Positions 29,199 through 38,614 of a stretch of DNA of 64,000 nt are shown piece by piece. How positions within the stretch are numbered: the stretch's first letter is position 1; every line of letters starts with the position of its first letter. The DNA is taken from assembly GCF_013343715.1 (NCBI RefSeq), contig NZ_JABUNR010000014.1, positions 79,667 through 143,666 of the forward strand, written 5' to 3'. Under the pieces are notes generated by a model that worked only from the letters and a program-made list of their open reading frames with translations, was not told the origin of the DNA and made no database searches. The translations under genes and the position numbers were made by a program. This stretch comes from Mesobacillus harenae (lineage in GTDB: Bacteria; Bacillota; Bacilli; Bacillales; Cytobacillaceae).

Positions 29199-31377
29199 TT
29201 TTCGTAAAATTGAGCTGTTTGAACAGCGGGAACATCAAACAGAGGAAGAATGGGAACAGAAGGCTCAGGAAGCAGCCGGCCGCTCCATTGACAGTCTCTT
29301 ATATGAAACAAATGAAACCATTAAATTAAAGCCAGTGTATACTAGGCGTGATCTAAAAGGAATGGACCATCTAGATGATAAACCAGGACTACCTCCATAT
29401 ACACGGGGGCCTTATCCAACGATGTATGTTAATCGCCCATGGACAGTTCGGCAATACGCTGGATTTTCAACTGCAGAAGAGAGTAATGCTTTTTATCGCC
29501 GTAATCTGGCAATGGGCCAAAAAGGGCTTTCAGTAGCTTTTGATTTAGCGACGCACCGAGGCTATGACTCAGATCACCCTCGCGTCATGGGTGATGTAGG
29601 AAAAGCGGGTGTGGCAATCGATTCAATCTTGGATATGAAGGTATTATTTGATGGCATACCTCTTGATCAGATGTCTGTTTCCATGACAATGAATGGGGCT
29701 GTTTTACCGATAATGGCTTTCTACATTGTGACTGCTGAAGAGCAGGGTGTCAGCCAGGAGAAATTAGCGGGGACTATTCAAAATGATATTTTAAAAGAGT
29801 ATATGGTTCGAAATACATATATTTATCCCCCTGACATGTCAATGAAAATCATTGCTGATATTTTTGAGTATACGTCCACATATATGCCTAGATTTAACAG
29901 CATCAGTATTTCAGGTTATCATATGCAAGAGGCTGGTGCACCCGCGGATATCGAATTGGCTTATACTCTTGCTGATGGACTGGAATATGTCCGTACAGGG
30001 CTAAAGGCTGGAATCGACATTGACTCCTTTGCACCGAGGCTGTCTTTTTTCTGGGCTATAGGGATGAATTATTTTATGGAAGTTGCCAAAATGCGGGCGG
30101 CACGGCTGATTTGGGCAAAGATGATGAAGTCCTTCAATCCTGAGAATCCAAAGTCCATGGCGCTCCGTACCCATAGCCAAACCTCCGGCTGGAGTCTGAC
30201 TGAGCAGGATCCCTATAACAATGTGACAAGAACTCTTATTGAGGCTCATGCAGCAGCTATGGGGCATACGCAGTCGCTTCATACAAATGCTTTGGACGAG
30301 GCGATTGCATTGCCGACAGACTTCTCAGCTCGAATTGCACGTAACACACAGCTTTTCCTTCAGGAAGAAACAGGGATTACCAATGTTATTGATCCTTGGG
30401 GGGGCAGCTATTATGTGGAATCACTAACCACCGAGCTTGTTAACCGAGCCTGGGAACATATTGAGGAAATTGAAAATCTTGGCGGCATGGCTAAAGCCAT
30501 TGAAACTGGCCTTCCAAAAATGAAGATTGAGGAGGCAGCAGCTAAGAAACAGGCACAAATCGACTCAGGTAAAGAGGCGATTATTGGAGTAAATCAGTAT
30601 AGGCTGGACCAAGAGGAACCACTTGATATATTAGATATTGATAATTCCGCTGTCCGAAAAAAGCAAATTGAACGGCTTGAACAGCTAAAATCAACTCGTG
30701 ACTCTAAACAAGCGGAAGCAGCATTAGAAGCATTGACAGCTGCTGCAGAGTCAGGGAATGGTAACCTGCTGGAACTTGCTGTTCAGGCAGCTCGTGCAAG
30801 GGCGACTCTCGGAGAGATCTCTTTTGCTATTGAAAAAGTTGCAAACCGGCACAAAGCGGTTATCCGTTCTGTCAGTGGCGTTTATAGCAGTGCATTCTCT
30901 AATGAAGAAGAAATTAGCCGGGTTAAAAACATGGCTGAGGAGTTTTCAGAAAATGAGGGCCGGCGTCCACGAATTTTAATTGCGAAGATGGGACAGGATG
31001 GACATGACAGAGGAGCAAAAGTTATTTCTACAGCCTTTGCTGATCTAGGCTTTGACGTGGATATTGGCCCTTTATTCCAAACACCTGAAGAAACGGCGAT
31101 ACAGGCTGCCGAAAATGATGTTCACGTAATTGGGATGAGCTCACTAGCTGCAGGCCATAAAACGCTTCTTCCACAGCTTGCAGAAGAACTGAAAAAAATC
31201 AGGAGAGAGGATATTCTGATTGTGGTTGGCGGAGTTATTCCAGCTCAGGATTATTCCTTCTTGCTCGAAAATGGAGCCACGGCAATCTTTGGGCCTGGTA
31301 CCGTCATACCCGTTGCTGCCCAGCGAGTTATAGAAGCTATTTATAAACAGCTCGGTTATGAGGAAGTGGTTGAGTAA
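29182..31377 (+). CDS. mutB: Methylmalonyl-CoA mutase large (alpha, catalytic) subunit
   Basis: Adenosylcobalamin enzyme isomerising (R)-methylmalonyl-CoA to succinyl-CoA. 731 residues, GTG start after GGAGGTGAGCAGCC inside mutA. Seen: N-terminal [12 protein letters not shown], the barrel motifs [11 protein letters not shown] and [12 protein letters not shown], and the C-terminal B12 domain with the base-off ligand D-G-H-D-R-G-A-K near residue 607 and G-M-S-S-L near 650. Its stop abuts the meaB start. Confidence 0.97.
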   Translation: MREKPDFRKIELFEQREHQTEEEWEQKAQEAAGRSIDSLLYETNETIKLKPVYTRRDLKGMDHLDDKPGLPPYTRGPYPTMYVNRPWTVRQYAGFSTAEESNAFYRRNLAMGQKGLSVAFDLATHRGYDSDHPRVMGDVGKAGVAIDSILDMKVLFDGIPLDQMSVSMTMNGAVLPIMAFYIVTAEEQGVSQEKLAGTIQNDILKEYMVRNTYIYPPDMSMKIIADIFEYTSTYMPRFNSISISGYHMQEAGAPADIELAYTLADGLEYVRTGLKAGIDIDSFAPRLSFFWAIGMNYFMEVAKMRAARLIWAKMMKSFNPENPKSMALRTHSQTSGWSLTEQDPYNNVTRTLIEAHAAAMGHTQSLHTNALDEAIALPTDFSARIARNTQLFLQEETGITNVIDPWGGSYYVESLTTELVNRAWEHIEEIENLGGMAKAIETGLPKMKIEEAAAKKQAQIDSGKEAIIGVNQYRLDQEEPLDILDIDNSAVRKKQIERLEQLKSTRDSKQAEAALEALTAAAESGNGNLLELAVQAARARATLGEISFAIEKVANRHKAVIRSVSGVYSSAFSNEEEISRVKNMAEEFSENEGRRPRILIAKMGQDGHDRGAKVISTAFADLGFDVDIGPLFQTPEETAIQAAENDVHVIGMSSLAAGHKTLLPQLAEELKKIRREDILIVVGGVIPAQDYSFLLENGATAIFGPGTVIPVAAQRVIEAIYKQLGYEEVVE

Positions 31378-32502
31378 ATGACAGACGAAAAAAGGCCAGA
31401 ATGGTTCGAAGAAGCAAGCTCTGACCAGTTTACAAGTTTCGTTAAGAAAGGCATAGAAAATCATCAAAATAAAAAAAATAATAACCCTGCACTTCGCTTT
31501 AAGAAGAAAAAAAATATAGAGCTAACTATTGAGGAACTGGCAGAAGGAGTTCAGTCTGGCAGCAGAACCATTTTAGCAAAGGCGATTACATTAATAGAAA
31601 GTAATGCTGAGCACCACTTTAAAAAAGCTCAAGAGCTCCTTCAGCTTCTTTTGCCAAAAAGCGGGGGGGCTCTTAGAATAGGTATTACGGGAGTACCGGG
31701 AGCCGGAAAAAGTACCTTTATAGAAGCGTTTGGAACTTTCCTATGTAAAGCCGGTCATAGGGTTGCAGTTTTGGCGGTTGATCCAAGCTCAAGTATTAGC
31801 GGAGGCAGTATCTTAGGCGATAAGACACGAATGGAACAGCTCGCTGGCAACCCTAAAGCTTTTATCCGGCCGTCCCCTTCCGGAGGTAAGTTAGGAGGGG
31901 TTCACCGTAAAACAAGGGAAACTATGCTTTTGTGTGAGGCAGCCGGGTTTGATGTGATCCTTGTTGAAACAGTCGGTGTCGGGCAAAGCGAAGTAATAGT
32001 CAGGGATATGGTTGATTTCTTTATGCTTCTCGTCCTCACCGGCGCTGGGGATGAGCTTCAAGGCATGAAAAAAGGGATCATGGAACTGGCTGATGCTGTA
32101 ATCGTCAATAAGGCAGATGGCTTAAATAAAGATGCAGCTGAAAAAACTAGACATGAGTTAAACCGGATCCTCCATTTTTTACAGCCGGCAACTAGAGGAT
32201 GGGCAACGCGAGCTTACACATGTTCTTCAATAAATTTTGATTCAATGCCTAAAATTTGGGGCCTGCTTTCAGACTTTAAAGAGGAAACAACTAAAACGGG
32301 TGTTTTTAAGGAACGGCGTCGAATGCAGTCTAAAGAATGGATCAATTCAATGATAACAGATCAGCTCCAAATGAGTTTTTTTCATAATCCTGAAGTTAAA
32401 AGGCTGCTCCCCATGATTGAAAATGAAGTTTTATCTGGGACCAGACCAGTTGCATCAGGAGTTGATGAGCTCTTTAATGTTTTCTTAAAATCAAACAAGT
32501 AG
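31378..32502 (+). CDS. meaB: MeaB/ArgK-type GTPase, mutase chaperone
   Basis: G3E GTPase that protects and reloads methylmalonyl-CoA mutase with cofactor. 374 residues. Seen: Walker A G-V-P-G-A-G-K-S near 104, A-V-D-P-S-S near 135, the E-T-V-G-V-G-Q-S Walker B/switch near 197, and N-K-A-D for guanine specificity near 245. It begins on the base after the mutB stop. Some homologs are labelled LAO/AO transport ATPase; the mutA-mutB neighbourhood makes the chaperone role more likely. Confidence 0.95.
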   Translation: MTDEKRPEWFEEASSDQFTSFVKKGIENHQNKKNNNPALRFKKKKNIELTIEELAEGVQSGSRTILAKAITLIESNAEHHFKKAQELLQLLLPKSGGALRIGITGVPGAGKSTFIEAFGTFLCKAGHRVAVLAVDPSSSISGGSILGDKTRMEQLAGNPKAFIRPSPSGGKLGGVHRKTRETMLLCEAAGFDVILVETVGVGQSEVIVRDMVDFFMLLVLTGAGDELQGMKKGIMELADAVIVNKADGLNKDAAEKTRHELNRILHFLQPATRGWATRAYTCSSINFDSMPKIWGLLSDFKEETTKTGVFKERRRMQSKEWINSMITDQLQMSFFHNPEVKRLLPMIENEVLSGTRPVASGVDELFNVFLKSNK

Positions 32503-32541
32503 AGCTGGCATAAAGGAGCTTTAATTTGAGGCAGAAAAAAG

Positions 32542-32563
32542 GAGCAGCGGATATCCGCTGCTC
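32542..32563 (-). terminator. Perfect palindrome after meaB, minus-strand terminator form
   Basis: GAGCAGCGGAT followed directly by its complement. On the plus strand no T tract follows, but the six As on the left flank become a T run on the minus strand. No minus-strand gene feeds it, so it may act as a simple RNA-end hairpin for meaB. Confidence 0.4.
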
Positions 32564-32658
32564 ATCATCTAGGGAGTTTAGGGGTATGGATCTAGCTGTG
32601 TTCATACTTTACCCACGCGTCAGAAAATTAAACTTTTTATTGAAAAAAATTTGTTTAA

Positions 32659-32688
32659 TTGAAAAACACTGCGTTAACTTGGTATCAT
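32659..32688 (+). promoter_or_regulatory. Sigma-A promoter of the bacilliredoxin gene
   Basis: TTGAAA (32659-32664) and TATCAT (32683-32688) with an 18-bp spacer, 43 bp upstream of the ATG. Confidence 0.5.
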
Positions 32689-32730
32689 AGGGGTGTAGGA
32701 TAGATTTAAACTCAGCAGAGGAGCGATTCG

Positions 32731-33168
32731 ATGAATGTCGATTTTAATTTATTTATGAACGATGTAGTTAGTCAGGCTCGCCAGGAAATTGAGGCAGCAG
32801 GCTATAATCAACTAACTACTGCCGAAGATGTAGAGAAGACCTTGGAATCAGAAGGAACTACACTTGTTATGATTAACTCGGTATGCGGCTGTGCCGGAGG
32901 AATTGCCCGTCCAGCAGCGGCTCATGCACTTCACTACGATAAAAGGCCGGATAACCTTGTAACTGTTTTTGCCGGACAAGACAAAGAAGCAACTGAAAAA
33001 GCCCGCAGCTATTTTACAGGTTTCCCGCCATCTTCACCATCCTTTGCTTTATTAAAAGACGGAAAGCTTTGTACTATGGTTGAACGGCATGAAATTGAGG
33101 GCCATGATCCTATGGCGGTAGTATTAAAACTTCAAGATGCCTTTGATAAGTATTGTGAAGAAATATAA
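32731..33168 (+). CDS. brxB: Bacilliredoxin BrxB-like (BrxA/BrxB family, YqiW)
   Basis: Removes bacillithiol from mixed disulfides on proteins in the cytosol. The 145 residues match the family. Seen: the characteristic C-G-C motif ([12 protein letters not shown]) near residue 54, in place of a thioredoxin C-x-x-C, and the C-terminal E-R-H-E-I-E-G block. RBS GAGGAGCGATTCG. It lies between the bkd/mut loci and art, as yqiW does in B. subtilis. Its presence implies that the cell makes bacillithiol. Confidence 0.93.
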   Translation: MNVDFNLFMNDVVSQARQEIEAAGYNQLTTAEDVEKTLESEGTTLVMINSVCGCAGGIARPAAAHALHYDKRPDNLVTVFAGQDKEATEKARSYFTGFPPSSPSFALLKDGKLCTMVERHEIEGHDPMAVVLKLQDAFDKYCEEI

Positions 33169-33177
33169 TTGACTAAG

Positions 33178-33202
33178 AATCCCGGGAAACCGGGATTTTT
33201 TT
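33178..33202 (+). terminator. Terminator after brxB
   Basis: AATCCCGGG-AAA-CCGGGATT followed by T residues. Confidence 0.9.
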
Positions 33203-33517
33203 GTTATTCAAATTTTACAATTAAAATAAACGTGTTTCGTTTTCTGATCAAGCTCACCGCCAGGGACTAATATGCCTAAAGCATCGATCATTTCCGCTTT
33301 TCATGTTGGCTTCAGCCCTTACGTTGCATATCGGACGCCTAACATCTTTGTTATTATAATCATTCACTAGTATGGATAATAAGAATCTTAGAACGGTTCA
33401 AATCTCATCAAGTCCTTTAAGCTAGCATTGCTTTACGGATAAGATCTTCGAAGCTGTGAACAAAACCGTTGGGATTATATAACTTAAAAAAATTATTGTA
33501 TTTATATAAATATGTTA

Positions 33518-33568
33518 TTGCATAAATATAAAAACGTGTTAAAATTCATTTTAGTGAATAATTATTAG
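33518..33568 (+). promoter_or_regulatory. Promoter and candidate ARG box of the art operon
   Basis: TTGCAT (33518-33523), 16 bp, TAAAAT (33540-33545). Overlapping the start point is ATTCATTTTAGTGAAT, a 5-bp inverted repeat, and TGAATAATTATTAG (33555-33568), which matches 12 of 14 positions of the TGAATwwwwATTCA ArgR palindrome. The rest of the 33203-33662 gap is AT-rich and shows no gene. Confidence 0.45.
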
Positions 33569-33662
33569 TAGAAATTCCACTTGAAAAAATGTTGGATTTA
33601 CCTAATAATATACTTTATATTCAATAAAATAATAATTTTCTAAAATTATAGGAGGAAAACAA

Positions 33663-34463
33663 ATGAAAAAGTTATTTTCTTTTATGTTAACGGGGGTTCT
33701 GCTTGCCGGAATACTAGCAGCTTGCGGATCTAGTGAAAATTCTTCTGAAGGAACGGGTGAACAAGCAGGAGACGCGACAGAAACTAAGGTACTTACAATG
33801 GGAACGTCTGCAGATTATCCTCCATTTGAATTCGTAGATACAACCAAGGGTGATGAAATTATCGGTTTTGATATCGACCTGGCCAACGCCATTGCTGATG
33901 AGTTAGGTTATGAAATTGAAATTAAGGACATGGACTTTAACGGACTGATCCCTGCCATCCAGGCTGATCAGGTTGATTTTGTTCTTGCTGGAATGACCCC
34001 AACAGCTGAACGTAAGGAAAGCGTTGATTTTAGTGATATCTATTACACTGCAAACCACATGATTGTTTCAAAGAAGGATAGCGGTATTGAAACGGTTGAA
34101 GATCTGGAGGGGAAGACAGTTGGTGTTCAGCTGACTTCTATCCAGGAAGAAAAGGCAAATGAATTTGCGGAAGAAATGGATATCAAAATTGAAACTCGCA
34201 ATCGTATCTCTGAGCTAGTTCAGGAGCTAAAAACAGGGCGTATTGACGCAGCGATCATTGAAGATATCGTAGCAGAAGGATATTTTGATAATAATCCTGA
34301 CTTAGGAGGCTTTACTCTTCCTGACGAAGAAGAAGCTGGTTCGGCAATTGCTTTTCCTAAAGACAGTGAGCTGACAGAGGAATTCAATACTGTTTTAAAT
34401 GGATTGCTAGAAAGCGGCAAGGTTGATGAATTGATTCTTAAGTGGTTTGGCGGAGAAGAATAA
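33663..34463 (+). CDS. artP: Amino-acid ABC transporter substrate-binding lipoprotein (ArtP-like)
   Basis: Membrane-anchored binding protein, family 3, for a polar amino acid, probably arginine. 266 residues. Seen: a basic N-terminus, hydrophobic core and lipobox L-A-A-C with the lipidated Cys at residue 21, a Ser/Glu linker, then the two-lobe fold with M-G-T-S-A-D-Y-P-P-F-E-F, G-F-D-I-D-L-A and the D-F-V-L-A-G-M-T-P-T segment. Arg/Asp residues in the pocket fit a cationic amino acid, but the substrate rests mainly on synteny with B. subtilis artPQR. RBS AGGAGGAAAACAA. Confidence 0.9.
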   Translation: MKKLFSFMLTGVLLAGILAACGSSENSSEGTGEQAGDATETKVLTMGTSADYPPFEFVDTTKGDEIIGFDIDLANAIADELGYEIEIKDMDFNGLIPAIQADQVDFVLAGMTPTAERKESVDFSDIYYTANHMIVSKKDSGIETVEDLEGKTVGVQLTSIQEEKANEFAEEMDIKIETRNRISELVQELKTGRIDAAIIEDIVAEGYFDNNPDLGGFTLPDEEEAGSAIAFPKDSELTEEFNTVLNGLLESGKVDELILKWFGGEE

Positions 34464-34485
34464 GCAGAGGAATACATCTATGCTG

Positions 34486-34519
34486 CGTTCAGGAGGTAAT
34501 ACCTTCTGAACGTTTTTTT
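34486..34519 (+). terminator. Attenuating hairpin between artP and artQ
   Basis: CGTTCAGGAGG...CCTTCTGAACG followed by seven Ts, within an operon whose three genes need each other. Partial termination would yield more binding protein than membrane components, a common arrangement. Confidence 0.8.
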
Positions 34520-34553
34520 CCTTATTGATTTTCATAGAAAGGTTGGGCTTGAA

Positions 34554-35213
34554 ATGAATTTGGATTTTACATCAATCCTTCCCTCCCTGCCGTATATTTT
34601 GAAGGGAATAGGAATTACCTTGCAGATCGTCCTGCTCGCAGGGCTGCTCGGTTTTGCACTGGGAATTATTATAGCTTTATTTAAAATTAGTTCTGTCAAG
34701 CTGTTAAAATGGTTTTCAGATGCTTATACATCAATATTTCGCGGCACCCCCCTTATCCTTCAGCTTGCGCTGATTTACTATGGATCGCCGCAAATTTTCG
34801 GGTTTCAAATTGAACCTTTTGCAGCTGCTGTTTTGTCTTTTTCCCTAAATTCTGGAGCGTACATTTCTGAAATCATCAGGGCGGGAATCCTTGCTGTAGA
34901 TAAAGGGCAGCGCGAAGCCGCAATGGCACTGGGAATCCCGTACAAACGCATGATGTGGGATATTATTTTACCGCAGGCGATGAAAAATATTTTGCCAGCA
35001 CTTATGAACGAATTTATTACCTTGACGAAAGAATCAGCAATAGTTTCAACTATTGCCATCACAGATATTATGAGGAGAGCCTACATTGTTGGGGGCCATC
35101 AATACCGGTTTTTTGAGCCGCTTATATTTGCCGGTTTAATTTACTATGTTCTCGTCATGACTCTAACCCTTATCGGTAAGGCAGTGGAAAGGAGAATGAG
35201 ACGAAGTGATTAA
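34554..35213 (+). CDS. artQ: Amino-acid ABC transporter permease (ArtQ-like)
   Basis: Integral membrane subunit of the His/Glu/Arg family. 219 residues with about five hydrophobic segments. Seen: the family motif [10 protein letters not shown] near residue 62, the EAA loop E-A-A-M-A-L-G-I-P near 120 that contacts the ATPase, and [14 protein letters not shown]. Overlaps artR by eight bases. Confidence 0.93.
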   Translation: MNLDFTSILPSLPYILKGIGITLQIVLLAGLLGFALGIIIALFKISSVKLLKWFSDAYTSIFRGTPLILQLALIYYGSPQIFGFQIEPFAAAVLSFSLNSGAYISEIIRAGILAVDKGQREAAMALGIPYKRMMWDIILPQAMKNILPALMNEFITLTKESAIVSTIAITDIMRRAYIVGGHQYRFFEPLIFAGLIYYVLVMTLTLIGKAVERRMRRSD

Positions 35214-35928
35214 CGTAGAAGACTTGCATAAAAGCTTCGGTAAATTAGAAGTTTTAAAAGGAATCACAACCTCCATTGAGGAAGGGGAAGTTGTGGCTAT
35301 TATTGGTCCTTCAGGTTCAGGGAAATCAACCTTTCTGCGTTGCCTTAACTTGCTTGAGATTCCCACGAGCGGTAAAATATGGATAAACAATCAAGAGGTA
35401 ACTGACAAAAAGACTAATATAATGAAAATCCGTCAAGATGTAGGAATGGTTTTTCAACACTTTCATTTATTCCCCCACAAGACAGCTTTGGAAAACCTAA
35501 CTTATGCTCCAATGAAGGTTAGAGGCATGTCCAAACAAGAAGCAGACAAATTGGGGCAGGAGCTTCTTGAAAAGGTAGGTCTTGCAAATAAAGCAAGTGA
35601 ATATCCAACTAGACTATCAGGAGGGCAAAAGCAGCGTGTTGCAATCGCTCGAGCTCTTGCAATGAACCCAGAAGTGATGCTCTTTGATGAGCCGACATCT
35701 GCCCTTGATCCTGAAATGGTTAAGGAAGTTCTTGAAGTAATGAAGTCTTTGGCTCATACCGGAATGACAATGGCAATCGTTACTCATGAAATGGGATTTG
35801 CTAGGGAAGTTGCTGACAGAGTGCTTTTCCTTGATGGAGGAGTCCTTGTAGAAGATGCGCCGCCAGCTGAGTTCTTCACTAATCCTAAGAGCGGCCGTGC
35901 AAAGGAATTCCTCGAAAAAATGCTGTAG
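35206..35928 (+). CDS. artR: Amino-acid ABC transporter ATP-binding protein (ArtR-like)
   Basis: Cytosolic ATPase energising the transporter. 240 residues, GTG start within artQ. Seen: Walker A G-P-S-G-S-G-K-S near 33, Q-loop F-Q-H-F-H-L-F-P-H, signature L-S-G-G-Q-K-Q-R, Walker [14 protein letters not shown] and the switch His in V-T-H-E-M. Followed by a terminator. Confidence 0.94.
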   Translation: MINVEDLHKSFGKLEVLKGITTSIEEGEVVAIIGPSGSGKSTFLRCLNLLEIPTSGKIWINNQEVTDKKTNIMKIRQDVGMVFQHFHLFPHKTALENLTYAPMKVRGMSKQEADKLGQELLEKVGLANKASEYPTRLSGGQKQRVAIARALAMNPEVMLFDEPTSALDPEMVKEVLEVMKSLAHTGMTMAIVTHEMGFAREVADRVLFLDGGVLVEDAPPAEFFTNPKSGRAKEFLEKML

Positions 35929-35967
35929 GCATTTGTTTTAGTCTCGTATAACTTTTTGCTAAAATGG

Positions 35968-35996
35968 AAAGATGATCAAAATGATCATCTTTTTTA
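35968..35996 (+). terminator. Terminator of the art operon
   Basis: AAAGATGATC-AAAAT-GATCATCTTT followed by Ts. Confidence 0.85.
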
Positions 35997-36059
35997 ATTT
36001 GTTAAAATTTAATTAATCACTAGTTAATAAGTATCGCTTTTAAGCAGGGAGATTAGATA

Positions 36060-37046
36060 ATGAAGTTTCGGATAGGCTACCGCACAATTAAAACAGCTTT
36101 AGGAACCGCCTTGGCGATCATGATTGCGCAATACCTAGGGTTTGAAAATTACTTATCAGCAGGTATTCTCACGATTTTATGTATACAAGTGACAAAGAAA
36201 AGATCATTGCAGGCATCATGGGACCGTTTTGTTGCATGCTTGATTGCCATGGCTTTTTCATCGTTCTTTTTTGAAGGAATCTCTTATCACCCGCTAGTGA
36301 TTGGTTTAATGCTGCTGCTGTTTATTCCAACAGTGGTTTTGGCTAAAGCCAGGGGAGGCATCGTATCAAGCAGTGTCATTATCTTACATATTTATGCGGC
36401 AGGAGAGGTAACTTTACCGCTTTTGTTGAATGAGCTGGGGATCATTACTATCGGGATCGGGGTAGCTTTGCTTATGAATCTCTATATGCCAAGTGTCGAT
36501 AAAAGGCTCGAGCATTATCAGCTGGGTATCGAGGAGAATTTTAAAGTCATTTTTCAGGAGATTGCTCGTTACTTGAGGGGATACGATAGCACCTGGAGCG
36601 GAAAAGAACTGCCTGAAACAGCCAAGCTGATTGATGAGGCGCAAACGATTGCCTTCCAGGACGTAGAAAACCATTTTCTTCGCCATGAAAATCCTTATTA
36701 TCACTATTTCAAAATGCGTGAGAAACAATTTGAGATAATTGAACATGTTCTTCCAACGGTAACCTCCATTACACTGACCGTTGAACAGGGACAAATGGTG
36801 GGGAGTTTTGTTGATAAGCTGGCTGACAACATTCACCCTGGGAACACAGCCCTCAAATACTTAGAACAGTTAATGAAAATGAGAGCGGAGTTTGAAAATA
36901 TGCCGCTTCCAGATTCGAGGGAGGAATTTGAAGCAAGAGCCGCATTATTGCACTTTGTAAGAGAGATAGAGCGATATTTAGTGCTGAAAAGCTCCTTTAA
37001 AGGATTAAAAAAGGCTAGGAATAAAGTGGGAATAGCTAAGTCCTAA
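36060..37046 (+). CDS. yqjA: FUSC/DUF939 membrane protein, putative aromatic acid exporter (YqjA-like)
   Basis: 328 residues: an N-terminal half with four or five hydrophobic helices (about 8-150) beginning with the family's R-I-G-Y-R-T-I-K-T-A-L-G-T-A and a helical cytosolic C-terminal half. Related to ArAE exporters such as AaeB, hence the putative export role; no substrate is established for the Bacillus member. ATG after GCAGGGAGATTAGATA. Follows art as yqjA does in B. subtilis. Confidence 0.82.
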   Translation: MKFRIGYRTIKTALGTALAIMIAQYLGFENYLSAGILTILCIQVTKKRSLQASWDRFVACLIAMAFSSFFFEGISYHPLVIGLMLLLFIPTVVLAKARGGIVSSSVIILHIYAAGEVTLPLLLNELGIITIGIGVALLMNLYMPSVDKRLEHYQLGIEENFKVIFQEIARYLRGYDSTWSGKELPETAKLIDEAQTIAFQDVENHFLRHENPYYHYFKMREKQFEIIEHVLPTVTSITLTVEQGQMVGSFVDKLADNIHPGNTALKYLEQLMKMRAEFENMPLPDSREEFEARAALLHFVREIERYLVLKSSFKGLKKARNKVGIAKS

Positions 37047-37087
37047 GCTGGGCAAGATTATAGGAATACGGTTAAAGGAGTGTTACT

Positions 37088-37630
37088 ATGCTAAGCTTCC
37101 TCTCGGCACTGCTCTTTTCCTTAACGGTAATTTCACCAATTTGGCCTCTGGGCCCAAATCCAATTTCAGGAGATCCATTTGTTATTGTAAATAAAGAAAC
37201 CAATGAGGTTGCACTAATTCGGGAAAATAGAGTACAGACAGTAGTAAGCGCCGCAACAGGGAAAACCGAAGAACTGACTCCTGAGGGCTTATTTACAGTA
37301 ACAGTCAAGGCTAAAAACCCTTATTATCGCAAAAGGGATATTCCTGGCGGAGACGAAAATAACCCGCTTGGGACCCGATGGATCGGTTTTGATGCAAAAG
37401 ATACAGATGGCCGAACTTATGGCCTGCACGGAACAAATGACCCTAATTCTATTGGGAAGTACGTTTCTCTTGGCTGTATAAGACTGCAAAATGAAGCAAT
37501 CGTTTCTTTATTTGATTACATTCCAGTTGGGACTAAAGTTCTCGTTACCAGATCATCAAAAAGTTTTGAACAGCTCGGTAGCGAATATGGAGCAATTGAT
37601 GAAGGGGTTTTTATACGGGGAGAAGGATAA
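37088..37630 (+). CDS. Secreted L,D-transpeptidase (YkuD domain)
   Basis: 180 residues with an N-terminal hydrophobic export signal (about 2-20) and a YkuD catalytic domain. Seen: the His in L-H-G-T-N-D near residue 118 and catalytic Cys in S-L-G-C-I-R-L near 132, the two hallmarks of L,D-transpeptidases that cross-link or modify peptidoglycan. There is no LysM domain, unlike YkuD itself. RBS AAAGGAGTGTTACT. A strong terminator follows. Confidence 0.9.
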   Translation: MLSFLSALLFSLTVISPIWPLGPNPISGDPFVIVNKETNEVALIRENRVQTVVSAATGKTEELTPEGLFTVTVKAKNPYYRKRDIPGGDENNPLGTRWIGFDAKDTDGRTYGLHGTNDPNSIGKYVSLGCIRLQNEAIVSLFDYIPVGTKVLVTRSSKSFEQLGSEYGAIDEGVFIRGEG

Positions 37631-37642
37631 CCTGTTTTAAAC

Positions 37643-37688
37643 AAAAAGGACTGTTCAGATTGCCTGAACAAGTCCTTTTATTTTTTTT
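37643..37688 (+). terminator. Terminator after the L,D-transpeptidase gene
   Basis: AAAAAGGACTGTTCAG / CTGAACAAGTCCTTTT stem followed by a run of eight or more Ts. The MITE-like element begins immediately after this T run. Confidence 0.85.
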
Positions 37689-37915
37689 GGCTCTGTTAAA
37701 GAACATTGTTGATTTTTTTAGCAGTGTTGATTGCAATGAAGGCGATCAACTCCTCGAAAATAGGATTTTCCCGTGAGTGGGCTTACTCGAGGAAGCCTTT
37801 CAGTGTCCTGCGGGTGAGCGGTAAAGCGGAGACCCCCTCAGGGTGCTTTAGCACCGACTGCCCCGCGGAAAGCGAGCGCCTAGAACGTAAATCAACAGCC
37901 AAGTTTAACAGAGCC
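37689..37915. mobile_element. MITE-like element with 12-bp perfect terminal inverted repeats
   Basis: A 227-bp non-coding segment bounded by GGCTCTGTTAAA (37689-37700) and its exact complement TTTAACAGAGCC (37904-37915). Subterminal TGTTGATTT (37707-37715) is matched by AAATCAACA (37889-37897). The GC-rich interior (GTGTCCTGCGGG, CCGCGGAAAGCGAGCGCC) contrasts with AT-rich flanks. No transposase is encoded and I see no clear target duplication. It resembles a repeat common in Bacillus genomes. The rest of the gap to mce (37916-38201) has no evident gene. Confidence 0.7.
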
Positions 37916-38201
37916 TATTTTTTAAGCTTTATAGGCTTGTCAAGATTAATCCTACAAAAATGTTGAAAGCCCAAACAGGAGGGTTGATGCAAGCATTGTA
38001 AATAGCATTAAGTAAACAACAAATTTCCTGACTTTTTGACTGCGCAAAGGATATTCCCCCTTCTACGTTACATTCAATCTATTTACTATTTTACATTGTA
38101 AGGATAAATAGGACAACTACCAGATTTAAGAAGGATTTAGACTTTTAAAATAGAATATTATAGGGATTGATATACTCGATTAATATACAAGGAGGGTTAC
38201 A

Positions 38202-38606
38202 ATGATAAAAAAGGTTGACCACATTGGTATCGCAGTAAAGTCCATTGAGCAAGCCCTTCCATTTTATACGGAAGTGCTTAAACTGCACCTGCTTGGAATG
38301 GAAGAAGTTGAAAGCCAAAAAGTAAAAGTTGCTTTTCTAAAGGCTGGGGAAACCAAACTTGAGCTCCTTGAGCCTACTGATGATAGCAGCCCTATTTTCA
38401 AATTTATTGAAAAAAGAGGAGAAGGCATTCATCATGTTGCACTAGGCGTCGACTCTATTCAGGCGAGAATAGATGAAATCAAAGAAAAAGGAATACAAAT
38501 GATTAATCATGAACCGAAACCGGGTGCGGGAAATGCCTTAGTCGCATTTATGCATCCGAAGTCAACTGGCTCAGTATTATTTGAACTTTGTGAAAAGAAG
38601 GGATGA
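38202..38606 (+). CDS. mce: Methylmalonyl-CoA epimerase
   Basis: Interconverts (S)- and (R)-methylmalonyl-CoA between carboxylase and mutase. 134 residues, VOC/glyoxalase fold. Seen: metal-binding His in D-H-I-G-I-A-V near residue 6, Q-K-V-K-V-A-F-L, the second His in I-H-H-V-A-L-G-V near 78, and Glu in V-L-F-E-L-C near the C-terminus. RBS AAGGAGGGTTACA. Nine bases before the carboxyltransferase, so one operon, but separated by about 5.7 kb from mutAB-meaB. Confidence 0.95.
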   Translation: MIKKVDHIGIAVKSIEQALPFYTEVLKLHLLGMEEVESQKVKVAFLKAGETKLELLEPTDDSSPIFKFIEKRGEGIHHVALGVDSIQARIDEIKEKGIQMINHEPKPGAGNALVAFMHPKSTGSVLFELCEKKG

Positions 38607-38614
38607 AGAAATAA

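Noticed and set aside
37706..37966. Frame of 86 codons in the MITE-like element
   Set aside because: Covers inverted-repeat DNA and runs over the element boundary; no start signal.
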